Shown here: one piece after another, positions 50,000 through 60,760 of the stretch
How the letters are laid out: each line of letters starts with the position of its first letter
Position numbering within the stretch: position 1 is the first letter of the stretch
From: Eutrigla gurnardus
Taxonomy: Eukaryota > Chordata > Actinopteri > Perciformes > Triglidae
Assembly (NCBI GenBank): GCA_963514095.1
Contig: OY741279.1
Span: forward strand, 5,477,041-5,541,040
Reading direction: 5' to 3'
Length of the DNA: 64,000 nt
Program-made: the position numbers and the translations under genes
Notes under the pieces: generated by a model
Database searches by the model: none
The model's input: only the letters and a program-made list of their open reading frames with translations
What the model was told of the DNA's origin: nothing

Positions 50000-50060
50000 A
50001 TATTAACAGTAGTATTAGTAGTAATATTGACAGTAGTAGTACATGGTGGCAGGTGGAGTC
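49263..50060 (+). repeat. Dispersed fish repeat with ballooned AGT-rich array, copy 2
   Basis: The left part (AGTTCAGGACAAGCAGGACG, CAGAGTCCGAGCATCACGAG, GAAAACCAGGCTC, TGCATTAGGTGTTGGTAGTA) parallels 42010-42250, and the end (GTAGTACATGGTGGCAGGTG) parallels 42328-42347. In between, about 49410-50040, is a (AGT)n-rich array with recurring AATATTAACAGTAG and AATATTGACAGTAG words. A higher-order unit repeats after 192 bp (AATATTAACAGTAGAAGTAG at 49726 and 49918). Long open frames on both strands (185 and 195 codons, Val/Leu/Thr-rich) are by-products of the array. Confidence 0.85.
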
Positions 50061-50963
50061 ACCTTTACATTAGAGCACAAACGAAATAGAGACAAAGTGG
50101 TTTCCTATTGTGAAATGAAAACATTAATATTTTATCTTCTTTTGAAACAATCTTCTCAAATCTCAAGTTAAAATTATTCTGCTAAGTATTTGTGCTGTTT
50201 TGCCTTAGTCAAAATTACACAGTATTTTGTTTTCTATATTCTCCAGGTAGTGTGAATGTATTTTGTTTTACTCCCATTTCTCATATCACATATACAGCAG
50301 CCCCATGAATACTCCTCTCCTTTCACAGTCGATTCCATCAGCCTGTCCTGAAATATCCAAATGGAAACGATAGACAGGCAATCTATATGGAAATGGTGTA
50401 CAGGTGTAGCACACTGTGCTCATGGACATCCCTGGTCTTAATCTGTGGTTCCCACGCAACAACCACATATTCTCCATAGAAAAGGCCGCGCTGCTGTTTG
50501 GCTCTGATGCAGTCACCGGCTTGTTATTGTTGTTTTCAGCCTGTCACTGACGGGAACAGGACAACCCAACATGGCAATTATTGACGCTGTGGGTTTGCAA
50601 TGAGCGACTCAACCAACAAGCCTTAAAAAATAGAATCCTCTATTTATTCACTGTTATAATATATTCATGTTTTTTTCTGCATAGTTTCTGACTGACACTG
50701 CCTCTTCTTTTAATGGCATAGAAGTGGAAAGTTTGAGGCACCAAAGGGCCACGATTAGGAGTTTCATTCACCCAACTCCCAATATTGTGATGAGAATCGT
50801 GGATGTAAAAAGTCCATTCATCTGCATTTTCTACTGCCAGTAATTGTAAATGAGTGATTTGTTTTTATTTGGATGGAAACTTGGCAAATGAGTCTCTGTG
50901 AGGTTTGGCCAGTGTTACAATATAACAGCATTTAAATGATGGGCTATTTAATGAGAAATGCCA
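50061..50963. other. Unassigned sequence
   Basis: No gene or repeat recognised. Confidence 0.55.
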
Positions 50964-51031
50964 ACATTTTCATTTCGTCTAATTGGACATTTTCATTTCA
51001 TTTAATGACAAATTAGATGAAATGAAAATGT
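50964..51031. repeat. Long hairpin, 21-bp arms
   Basis: ACATTTTCATTTCGTCTAATT (50964-50984) against AATTAGATGAAATGAAAATG plus T (51011-51031): 20 of 21 positions pair. The 26-bp loop contains a third, direct copy of ACATTTTCATTTCATTTAAT. Confidence 0.85.
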
Positions 51032-52740
51032 CAACATTTGCATTGTCAAACACTTGATGACACACTAAACACATTTATTCTCACAGTAAATGATACACAT
51101 GTGTGTGTATATAATCTGCATAATAAGACGACTCACTGACAGATTATTAAAGCATTAGGCTTCATCATAGAACCATGTCAAACCTTCCTAGTTGAACATT
51201 GTCGTATTCAAGCTTAAGACTTTTACAGTATGTTGCATTGTTGCTACTCTTGTGTGTAGTAAAGAAGATGCACCTTCAGAATGTTCTTACACTATCTGAT
51301 TAAGTTCTGAATATAAGTTGTGTACAAATCAGACAAAATTAAATGCCCTTATATGCATAATGTAAAACAACGTAAGTGTAAATCCATTTAATAAAATAGG
51401 CATTCGTGGTCCCATTACAACAGATTAAACATCATTTACTCGCCGACATTGTGTGTCGTCCCTTCGGTATTTTCAGGCAGTGGTTTTGAATGCATCTAAT
51501 AAGGTGGAAAAGACAGAAATAATGACAATGAAGAAGATATTTTCATGGTATTTCTTAGAGGGAAAACAAGCCACATGTGTACGAGCCGTCAAAACACAAG
51601 CTCAAATTGAATCCTGGGGACCCTCAAGCATTCCTGCAGTGTCACGAGGAAATGAACATGATAAATAATTATTCTTCCTTCTTACATAACCCACTCTCTT
51701 CCACTGACTTTAACCAGAGAGGACTTTATTTCATACACCTCTAAATAAAGCTGTGCAATATTGTTTTTGAGAGGGAGACAGAGTATGAGGACGAGTCAAA
51801 GGTAGTTGTGGGGAGGAAGAGACGGCGGTTGGATTGGCTCATTCTTGACACATTCAATACGCTGCTGCGTGCCGAGTTGTTGTTTCCCCCCAGAGACCCG
51901 CCAGCCGCGCTGCCTTCAACCCCGGCCCCGCCTCCTTTAACTCGCCGCTCTAGAAAGGTCAGAGCGGACAGTAAGCACTTCCTGCAGCTGGGCCGCTGAT
52001 GAGCATGAAGACGTATAGCTACAGGTCCCAGGTGTGCTTTCGGCGTTATCGAACCGTTAAGCTCGGATGGAGAGCCTCCGCACGAGTCCAATGTGGGGCA
52101 ATTGGTGCCGCCTGGAATCCCCAACCAATGAAGAGGCTTGGCATTCGTGTCTGAGGACTCAGATTGTTGTTGCCACCCCATCAAGTCCTTTAATCATGAG
52201 CGAGGAACTTAATCTTTCACCCAATAACATCAGGTTTTCCACCTATTTTCTCCGGTTAAGGTTGACCGTGAAACCATCTGAATCCATTCCGTGGGCTCAT
52301 TCAGACCTCGAAATCGCCCACATTTCCATTTTTTTCTGCAATCTTTGGAGGTTTACATCCAGCAAAGAACACTCCTGGCATACCTCTTTAAACACATCTG
52401 GTATCCGTGGAAACCTTTGGATCCCTAATCATACCATTGGCGTCGCCACCATATATTGAGAGGGAATCGGGACCCCACAAACTTTAAAAAAATAATAATT
52501 TGGACCCCACCACATTTGCAAACAGCCCCTCCCAATTTGGACTGCTTCACTTTGTTCAATCTGATTGGCTCAGCCTGACCCTTGGCCGGGTCACTGACTT
52601 CCCTCTGAAGTTAAACAGAGAAAAAGAAAAAATGTTGAAACGAAAAAAGGTGGTGGAGACGAGAAAGAAATGGGAGGCATGGATAATTTAAGTAGCTGGG
52701 GGAAAAGCCTGGTTTAAATTAACAATGCACTTTCAGTTTT
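51032..52740. other. Unassigned sequence with a GC-rich patch
   Basis: Around 51890-51990 the sequence is GC-rich (CCCGGCCCCGCCTCC-like). A 147-codon minus-strand open frame (51741-52184) covers it but is unrecognised. Nothing else is seen. Confidence 0.45.
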
Positions 52741-52990
52741 ATGTTTAAGATATAAGCAGAAATGTGAAAAAATGGGGTTTGATTTAGGGTTGTTGTTGTT
52801 AGGGTTAGGGTTGGGTTTAGGGTTGGGGTTAGGGTTGGGGTTAGGGTTAATTCCTTTTTTTATTCTTGCTGTATCTCCGGAACGGTAAGTCTACAACCCT
52901 CCGTTCCCGAGATATAAGAAGTGTGAAAAAAATTGTGTTAGGTTTATGGTTGGGGTTGGGGTTACAGTTGGGGTTAGGGTTGACGTCTAC
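52741..52990. repeat. Degenerate TTAGGG-like repeat in two blocks
   Basis: 52784-52850 and 52938-52984 are rich in GGGTTAGGGTTGGGGTTAGG-type steps, a degenerate version of the vertebrate telomere hexamer mixed with GGGGTT. The two blocks sit in a duplicated context: AGATATAAGCAGAAATGTG at 52748 and AGATATAAGAAGTGTG at 52911, each followed by a run of A, give a period of about 164 bp. Confidence 0.75.
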
Positions 52991-53542
52991 TTAATTCAAA
53001 ATTTACTGGGGGAGGACCCCCAGACCACCCACATAAACTGCCTATCAAATGCTGCTGATGCCCCTGAATCATACTGTACATCAACGTCTGTGGGTTTGAA
53101 CAAAATTTGGCAGCACGCCGTGTAATGACTGGCCAACCGGCAGCTGCTGCTTGTTAAGGGGTTTTACTTCAGCATGTAGTGAGGCAGCAAAGGGAAGCGT
53201 TGAGTGTGTGTGTGAAAGAGTGCAGATGCTCATACGCATTTATAGAAATACAGAAAATACAGATATTGTGCATTTGACTTTCAAATATATATTTGATTTT
53301 TCCCCATGACGAGATCTTGCTTTGTGGAAGGGGCATTTATTAAGAGTAATCACTGGCGGATATGTATTTGTATGCACACATATGGAGTGTGTTGTTGCCA
53401 TAGTAACAGGTTGGTCTGCCAGAAGAAAGGAAGGATAAAAAAAGAGTGGTTACACATCTGACAAACTTAATTTCCTCATATTTCTCTCTTCCCGAGACTT
53501 CTCAGTGTCAACAATAGCCTCTTTCTCTTTCTGTCGTAGTCT

Positions 53543-53544
<2 letters not shown>
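52991..53544. other. Unassigned sequence
   Basis: No gene or repeat recognised. Confidence 0.55.
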
Positions 53545-53605
<61 letters not shown>

Positions 53606-53614
53606 CTCTCTCTA
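53545..53614. repeat. (CT)n microsatellite, about 70 bp
   Basis: Pure CT steps to about 53600, then a short T run and a few more CT steps. A mirror-symmetric homopyrimidine tract, able in principle to form a triplex. Confidence 0.95.
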
Positions 53615-54663
53615 GCCCGCTCTCTAAAGTAACACACATATCTGAGCATCTTCTGCTTGATCTTATCGCAAACAGCTCATCTCGGGCCGCCGTTTGCCGT
53701 CAAATCAGACTCTGCGGATTCTTTTTTCGCTTCGCTCTCTTCACTGCTGACTGGATAATCAAAACTCTGCAGGCCTTTTCCTGCATTTTTAGGGGGGAAA
53801 ACTTTGCTTTTTAACCACAATCATGAAGGAACCTTTTGTTTTGTCTGACTGGCTCGCTTCCTTAATGTAACGCAGTCAAGGTGTCATCTCTTCTGACAAT
53901 GCCTGTTCTCCTAATGAGGTTGACGGACGCCAACCTACCGCTGCTGATGGCCGTTCATACAGTCATTTATGATGCTTGAGGATCACATCACGGAGGAATA
54001 TATTTAATCAAATTGCTCCTGTTTGGGCATCATACACATGGAGATACAGGTTTAGGTTATTGTACAGGCTGCTAGTTTATAACAAATACATTGTGGAAAT
54101 CCATGAAGACACTTTCTGAATGCCAGAAGTCATAATAATCTATGCCAAGAAAATGCCATAGAAAGTCATACTGTAATACATCATAATAATTCCATTAAAG
54201 ATTTTTTTTTTTTGTATTTAAAAAGAATTTAGGATAATCCCATTGAGATTTTGAATGTCATTTCCAAGGTCTCTGGCCAAGATGCAACCATGAAAGTTTC
54301 TCACAAGCTCTAGAAAACAAAACAGCAAAAGGCCAAAGACAACATTATTTTTAAAATCCCATAAAACAAGAGATTTAAAACTAACGCGTATATTAGAACA
54401 AGTTTATTCAGTGCTGAAATAATCCTTAATCTTGTTTTTAAAATGTTGGAATTTAATACAATAATCTAGTCTGTAGCTCACACCAACATGAGGGGCCAAA
54501 AGCTTTTAATGCTCTTTCATCAAAAAGAGTAGAAATTCCTCATTTGTCCACGAGTTTTTGACATCAATTGCTAATAGAAGCGTTTTTTTCTTGCAGCAAA
54601 AGAAAAATTGCATTTATTTCTAAAATAGAAAATTTTGGGAAGGGTTAGGGTAATGACAGATTA
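53615..54663. other. Unassigned sequence
   Basis: Nothing recognisable apart from a T run near 54199. Confidence 0.55.
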
Positions 54664-54909
54664 TCTATCGGAGGTAGAGTGAGTCGTCCTCCAATCAGGA
54701 GATCGTTGGTCCGAATCCTGGCTTCTCCAGTCCGCATGCCGAAGTGTCCCTGGGCAAGATACCAAACCCCAGATGGCCCCTGAAGGCTGTGCCATTGGCG
54801 TGTGAATGTGTGTGAATGAGATTAAATCCTGATGTGCAGGTCATCAGTGTATGAATGCGTGTGAATAGGACTGAATGTATGTAAAGCACTACGAGTAGTA
54901 GAAAAGACC
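54664..54909 (+). mobile_element. Second SINE type, tRNA-like head, diverged
   Basis: GGAGGTAGAGTGAGTCGTCC resembles an A box and GGTCCGAATCC (54708-54718) a B box. The body has CATGCCGAAGTGTCCCTGGG, GGCTGTGCCATTGGCGTGTG and AGCACTACGAGTAGTAGAAA, a series I know from a very common fish SINE. A minus-strand fragment of the same family lies at 63203-63316. No clean target-site duplication is seen. Confidence 0.7.
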
Positions 54910-55220
54910 ATTCATTCTCTTCTGGGAAAATAATTCAGGTATTTCTAAACTGCTCCTCAGTTAATAAATGACCTTACAGTAACATACGCATCATCAGCTG
55001 CCTTTGTTGACCTTGAAATATTGCTTTGGATCTGACAACATTAAGTATAAGTCCCAATTCACAGAGGTTCCTCTGAACAACACTACAACAGAGTTCTCAC
55101 TCACGAAACATGAGGAAGGACAAACGAACATAATGTAAAGATTATGTATATGTTTCATGAATTCACGATGGCACATTTTTATGACATTGTATGGCATATT
55201 TTACTATAATTTTTTTTAAA
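54910..55220. other. Unassigned AT-rich spacer between two SINEs
   Basis: Nothing recognisable. Confidence 0.55.
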
Positions 55221-55232
55221 ACATGCATATTT

Positions 55233-55613
55233 GGGCTGCACGGTGGTGTAGTGGGTAGCACTCTCGCCTCACTGCAAGAGGATCCTGGGTTCGATTCCCG
55301 AGTCAGCCCGGGTTCCTTCTGTGTGGAGTTTGCATGTTCTCCCCGTGTAAGTGTGGGTTCTCTCCGGGTTCTCCGGCTTCCTCCCACAGTCCAAAGACAT
55401 GCAGGATGGGGATGGGTTAATTGGTGACTCTAAATTGCCCGTAGGTGTGAATGTGAGCGTGAATGGTTGTTTGTCTCTACATGACGGCCCTGTGATAGAC
55501 TGGCGTCCTGTCCAGGGTGTACCCTGCCTTCGCCCAGTGGCAGCTGGGATCGGCTCCAGCCCCCCCGCGACCCTGAATACAGGATAAGCGGTAGACAATG
55601 GATGGATGGATGG
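55233..55613 (+). mobile_element. tRNA-headed SINE, full length, with perfect 12-bp TSD
   Basis: Same family as 12233-12605. The A-box-like TGGTGTAGTGGGTAGCA is at 55244-55260 and the B-box-like GGTTCGATTCC at 55288-55298, a spacing that suits an internal RNA polymerase III promoter. It ends in GGATAAGCGGTAGACAATGG and a short (GGAT)n tail. ACATGCATATTT occurs exactly on both sides (55221-55232 and 55614-55625). The intact duplication suggests a rather recent insertion. Open frames over it on both strands are not genes. Confidence 0.93.
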
Positions 55614-55726
55614 ACATGCATATTTATCAAATTCTGCTGGTTTTCTATACTATTGCTACTAATTCTCTATGTTTCTGACATTTACCTTATTTTTGATGGC
55701 GTACTATGCTACCATATTTGTTTCTG

Positions 55727-56129
55727 TGCCCCCCCAGCTGTGGAAGACGTCCTGCCTCGCGTCTTGCCTCAGAGATGCCCCAGCGGATCCAAGGACCCAA
55801 GGATTTTTGGCATTGACCTCCAACACCAATCAAGATCTGGCAAGACTTGTACCGGAGCAGCTCGGGCCCATGGTCAGGCCAGTCTTCTACCCCTGCAGTT
55901 CGCCTACCAACACGCCTGGGAATTCAGCATTCCTATATCTACCTGCTAAACCATGTCGAATCCCAGCTAGACAAGCCGTTGAGCACTGTGAGAGTCATGT
56001 TCCACTTCTCCAGGGCTTTCCACACCATCCGGCCAGCTCTAATGGGTGAGACCCAGCTACTGATACAGGTGGATGCCTCCCTTGTGTCCTGGATTGTTAA
56101 CTACCTGACTGGACACAGTGGTCAGTAAT
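55727..56129 (+). mobile_element. LINE reverse-transcriptase relic (L2-like), frameshifted
   Basis: Two adjacent frames together read as a stretch of the reverse-transcriptase domain of a CR1/L2-type non-LTR retrotransposon. First LWKTSCLA, FLALTSN and LVPEQLGPMVRPV, then, after one frameshift near 55900, YIYLLNHVESQLDKPLSTVR, VMFHFSRAFHTIRPALMGE and VDASLVSWIVNYLTG. These correspond to the conserved L-D-K-P, F-D-F-S-S-A-F-N-T and S-W-I-x-x-Y-L-T-G blocks of that family. The catalytic F-x-D-D block downstream is absent. A dead 5'- and 3'-truncated piece. Confidence 0.85.
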
Positions 56130-56345
56130 GCAGGAGCTTTTTTTGACATACCATACTATGACTTTTTTCAACATACTACGGTATGACTTTTGTCATGATG
56201 TCTATCGACATATTGTTCTATGATCATTTTCATTAAATTCATCTACATACCATAGCCTACTATGACTTTTTTTCACCTTTTTTGACATGCTATACAAGAC
56301 TTCTTTCATTTTTTTATGACATACTATACTATCAATATTTGGTTA
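56130..56345. repeat. TATAGT/GACATAC array, left arm
   Basis: Irregular tandem repeats of GACATACCATACTATGACTT type, the reverse complement of the GTCATAGTATAGTATGTCAT words at 57244-58165. Left half of an inverted pair of arrays. Confidence 0.75.
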
Positions 56346-56599
56346 CCTGATAACCTGATAGTTTCTCCATTTGAGAATAAAAAAAAAATCACAGAGAAGT
56401 TATAAGAACTTTAATCACAAGAAGTATTTATGTAAACAAGTATGTATTGTATGACAATACATATTTAAAAATGAAATAAGAAATGTCTATTCTACAATGT
56501 ATAAAAGTAGTGGTGAAATTAGTACAAGTTTGCTCCTCTGAGGGAGGAGTTGAAAACTATAGGCAATTTTATTTGAATAGCACCTTTCAACAACAGGGC
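56346..56599. other. Spacer with decayed repeat
   Basis: The right edge, GGCAATTTTATTTGAATAGC, CACCTTTCAACAACAGGGC, resembles the start of a common fish interspersed repeat. Otherwise featureless. Confidence 0.45.
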
Positions 56600-57215
56600 A
56601 ATTCAAAGTGCCTCAGCCTCCTCAGAAAATAGTGCTCTGGCCCTTCCTGCAGGCTTTAGTGTTCTTGGTCCAGTCAAGTAAATTGTTAATGTACGTACTT
56701 GTAATCCTCCACACTGACCCCTGGATGGAAAAGGGGACAGTGCTTTGACCCTGGTCAGATCCACAACCAGCTTCTTTTTCACGTTAGGCTGCAGATGGTT
56801 CTGCTCAAACTGCAACCGCACCGTAACCGCTAGCAACACACATTCATTGTGGGAAGCACACATACTGTGGTCCGCCTGTCTGGTAGTAGAAAATCCAAGG
56901 AGCCATGTACCGGTATCGCTGTCTGCACCTCACCCAGGGGAGCAGGCCAAAGCTTTAAAGCAAGCAAGTCAAAAACATGGCGTTAGCAGTGCTTACAGGC
57001 TTGTCCAGATGGGTGTGTGGTTAAGCAAGTAGACTCCCACTCAGGACTAGAAGAACTGGAGGATATTTAACAGTGAATGGATCTTGGGCCAGAGTTGCTC
57101 CAGAACAAGTCTCTCCAGGGTCTTCTGGGACGTGTGGAAGCAGGATGCCTTCCACAGCACAGGGACTCTTTAAAGATTCAGGCTCATGTTGAAGACCGTG
57201 ACGTGAACTCCACAC
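56600..57215 (-). mobile_element. LINE reverse-transcriptase relic (L2-like), minus strand
   Basis: Read on the minus strand with frameshifts and stops it gives, in order, LWKASC, KTLERLVLEQLWPK, then PWIFYYQTGGPQYV (the S-W-I-x-x-Y-L-T-G-R-P-Q-Y-V block), EQNHLQPNVKKK, VVDLTR and LLDWTKNTKACRKGQS. The order agrees with the reverse-transcriptase and following region of L2-like LINEs. It has several internal deletions: the part between KTLERL and PWIFYY is mostly missing, as is the F-x-D-D block. Related to the plus-strand relic at 55727-56129 but not its simple mirror copy, since it extends further 3'. Confidence 0.78.
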
Positions 57216-57243
57216 ATCTAGGGGGCAGAAGAAAGAATGTACA

Positions 57244-57404
57244 AAATGTTATAGTATAGCAAGTAGTATGGCACAGTATAGTATACCATGGAAATGTCAG
57301 AAAAGGGCATGCTATTGTATGTAATGAACAATTAATATCAACACATAAAAAAATGGCATAGCATCATATGCCGGTCACATAAATTATCAATGAAATTTCA
57401 TAGT
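57244..57404. repeat. TATAGT/GTCAT array, right arm, part 1
   Basis: GTTATAGTATAGCAAGTAGT, GGCACAGTATAGTATACCAT and similar irregular units, inverted relative to 56130-56345. Confidence 0.7.
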
Positions 57405-57562
57405 ATAGTATGCTGGAGTTGCCTGACCATGGACTGGAGCATCTCCAAGGTCTTCATTATGTTGGAACTCAATTCCACCAGGCTGTGGTCCTTGGTGCTG
57501 CTGGGATGTGGCTTATTTAGCACAGGAACGAGTCAGGATGCCTTCCACAGCTGAGGGCCACA
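57405..57562 (-). mobile_element. Short LINE reverse-transcriptase relic, minus strand
   Basis: The minus strand reads LWKAS, LVPVLNKPHPSSTKDHSLV, ELSSNIMKTLE, which matches the block upstream of K-T-L-E-R-L in L2-like reverse transcriptases. It may be the 5' continuation of the relic at 56600-57215, separated from it by array sequence, or a separate copy. Confidence 0.65.
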
Positions 57563-58165
57563 AAAACAAATCACAATATGGTATGCCATGAAATAAAACC
57601 ATGCCATACAAATTCAAGATATATTATACCATAAAAATGTCATAGTATTGTACAAAATGTCATGGAAGTCATAGAAAAAAGGTATGGTATCCCATTAAAT
57701 GTCATAAAAAAAACAGAAACGTATACTGTGAGCCATACACATTTCATTAAAAATGGTATAGTATGGCATATGAATGTCATAAAAAAACATTGGTACAGGT
57801 AAATGTATTTTCAGTGTTTCCACTGAAGTAGAAGTACACAGTAAGTAGTATAATTGCATATTAAGTGATTTGGTCGAGTGCGAAATTGAAGCTTTCTGGA
57901 CAGGCATGTTTTTGAACGGGCATTGTTGTAAAAAGTTTCAAAATAAAGGCATAGTATAGTGTGTCATGATAAAGTAATGGTATATAGTACAGCATAAATA
58001 TGTCAATAAATTGTCATAGTATAGTATGTCATTACAAAGTCATAGTATAGTGTGTCATATTAAATGTTTTATTATAGCATGGCTTAAAAATGTAATGAAA
58101 AAAGTCATAAATAGTCAAAGTTGTGTGATAAAAAAGTAATATGCCATAAAAAATTCATAGCATAG
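57563..58165. repeat. TATAGT/GTCAT array, right arm, part 2
   Basis: Irregular tandem units such as GTCATAGTATAGTATGTCAT, AGTCATAGTATAGTGTGTCA and AATGGTATAGTATGGCATAT, spaced by A-rich connectors. Unit length varies around 25-40 bp. Confidence 0.78.
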
Positions 58166-59960
58166 TGGCCCGAAGGCCAACCACAATATAAATCGCTGTT
58201 TTATTTTATTTTTTTGTGTGAAGTAAAGTGTCATTGAATTCATTGTGCAGGATCCTTTATTATTATTAATTCCTTTCTGTAATCTGAGCAGGGCAGAGAG
58301 TTAGTCTTTGAAGTCGGTTTGCTGTAAGAACACAATGGAGAGGCAGAGAAAAGGCTTTCAATTAAGGGAACTTTGGGTTCTTGTACCATTTTGCATCTTA
58401 AGAACACAATTAAATACTGATAATAAGAATAATATTATTTTATTTTGGCCATTGGGCACCAGAAAGTTTCTGTTTCTCCAAGTGAATACGATCTATAGAA
58501 TCCAAGAATTTACAAAAAAAAAATGTTAAAATTTGAAACTCATGATTAAATGAGACCCTATGAACACAGTAAACCAGATATGTGTAACTGTTTCAACTAC
58601 AGAATAACATCATATTGTTTGCATTTGACCAAAAAAATGTGGAAAAAAAAAAGTTGAATAATACATATATAAATACCTTCAAAGCTGCCAATAAATGGCC
58701 TCAAAAAATCCAACATGTGGACTTCATGATCTCGTGAGATGTGGCGACAGGAAAAAAAGAGTTTTTCAAGTATAAAAAAAAACCTCAGAAGCACATCTGC
58801 ACAATATATATATATAAACATCACACATATTCCTACAACCCTCATAACTCACGGAGCATAGCGGAGCATTGAAGTCACATTTGCATCAACTGATCGGCAT
58901 CAACAGCATCATTCATGCTTCACTGTCACCGCCTCATCCATCAACTGTTTGGCTCCTAACCCACTCATCATGTTCACTCATATCTATGCAGGTGCTAATC
59001 TGCTAGATTTCTGCTCTGCCTATTTTTGGATTTAAAGTCAACCTTTCAAACCGTTCATGAATATACCCTAAATATACCCTTTGGACATTTTGTGCGCTTT
59101 ATCCTGCATCAAGAGCATTTGTGGAGAGAGGATTATGGGTGATTGTGCCAGTCCTCAGTCAGCATCATGGTTTTTATAGCAGAGAACAAAATCCACTATC
59201 CCTTGTTTTTTATGGGTTGTATAAACAAAAATACAAAAAATAAATAAATAACACTTCCCTTTCACAGCAAAAAGCAGCCTTGTAGCAGTGCCAAAAGCAA
59301 ACATGTTTACTCTAGCAACGAGGAAGAGTTTATTTTCCCATTATCTAAATCCAGATCCAGGCAGACAAGTGAGCAGTTTATTAGAACAAAAATTAGCCCG
59401 TTCAAAGACTTTTACAATGCTCTCCCTGTAGTCCTCTTGTCCTGTGTTATGGGGGAGGCTTTGCTGGCATGGTGTTTTAATACACTATTCACAAAAAACG
59501 TTTAACTTATGAAAAACAAAATAGGGAATTATACGATGGAGATCAACACAGATTAAACACCAGCAAACGAAGAAACAGTTTCACTTGTTGTTGTTGCCAT
59601 GGTTTTTGGCTTATTAGGTTGCTAACATGAACAAAAAAATGAAGTTAACAATAGGTTGCCATAGCTGGTGATCCATAAATGAACGAATCTCCAATCTTTG
59701 CCGATATGGTGCTTTATGTTTGCTTTAATTGAGTAGAGTTTTTTTTTTTTGTGTGTGTGTCGTCAGGCCGTTGAAGCAAATATTACTGATGTTTTTGTAA
59801 CCGTTGTAACAAAGGCACCAAATGTCCATGCATATATTCTGCTTTGCAATTCTGCGGCACAACTATCAAAACATTACATTCTGACACACTTTGTTCAAGA
59901 CTGAAATCTCTTGCAATCACTGGGAAAACATTTCTATTTCTAAAACATACCTGAAATTTG

Positions 59961-59970
<10 letters not shown>
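58166..59970. other. Unassigned AT-rich sequence
   Basis: A small hairpin, GTGGCCCGAAGGCCAACCAC, sits at about 58165-58184. No gene or repeat is otherwise recognised. Confidence 0.5.

Positions 59971-60016
<46 letters not shown>
59971..60016. repeat. (CA)n microsatellite, about 46 bp
   Basis: About 23 uninterrupted AC steps preceded by CACCCACC. Confidence 0.95.
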
Positions 60017-60018
<2 letters not shown>

Positions 60019-60672
60019 AGATATTACATATTAATAGACAAATAGACGTAATAGAAGTAGAAGTTTTGTGGGAACTTTGCAAACATGGTGGCAGTGGGAG
60101 GAAGATGTATTTTCACAAACCTATATTTTAAAGGAGAACAACTCACATACCTCAAAATGGCACTTTTAACTCAAAACATCTCACAATTTTATTTTGAAAT
60201 TACATTTCTTTTGTGTCTGTGTTTCTGAAAAACAATAGTTTTTCTTGGCAGTTCGTTGAGGAAATGCTTGAACTCTTGAGGACAAAACATGTGTGAAAGA
60301 TGGCATCATCACAGTAAATGTATATGTTATATAAATAATATGTGCATGTTGCATAATTTGACTCATTTCGAAACATATATAAACTCAAGCAGAGATTGAT
60401 TGTAAAACCAAACCGTGAACTCCCTCATAAATTATTTGCGATTCAACAAAAAAAAGTTTAAACAAAATGACTAACTCCCTTCCAAGCTTCTGTTGTCTCA
60501 AAATCAATTGATACTGTTGACGGAACTAGCAGAGAGGCTAATGAGGCTGTAGGGAGCAGAGTTCACTCGGAGATTATCTTTATTATTTTCAAGCTGTAAC
60601 ACTGGAATGTGCGCTGTGGCGCACCCCAGGGACAGTCTAAATGAGAACTTGAAAATCCATGCTTTCAATTTG

Positions 60673-60673
<1 letters not shown>
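60017..60673. other. Unassigned sequence
   Basis: Nothing recognisable. Confidence 0.55.
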
Positions 60674-60755
<82 letters not shown>

Positions 60756-60760
60756 GTGTG
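60674..60760. repeat. (TG)n microsatellite, about 87 bp
   Basis: Uninterrupted TG steps to 60754, one register slip, then TGTGTG. Confidence 0.97.

Noticed and set aside
49375..50089. Open frames of 195 (minus) and 185 (plus) codons, Thr/Val/Ile-rich
   Set aside because: Both are translations of the AGT-rich array inside an interspersed repeat.
51741..52184. Minus-strand open frame of 147 codons with Gly/Ser-rich middle
   Set aside because: The composition mirrors the local GC-rich patch; no domain is recognised.
55244..55298. A tRNA gene
   Set aside because: A- and B-box-like motifs are present, but they belong to a SINE head followed by a conserved SINE body and tail; no cloverleaf with a proper acceptor stem was seen.
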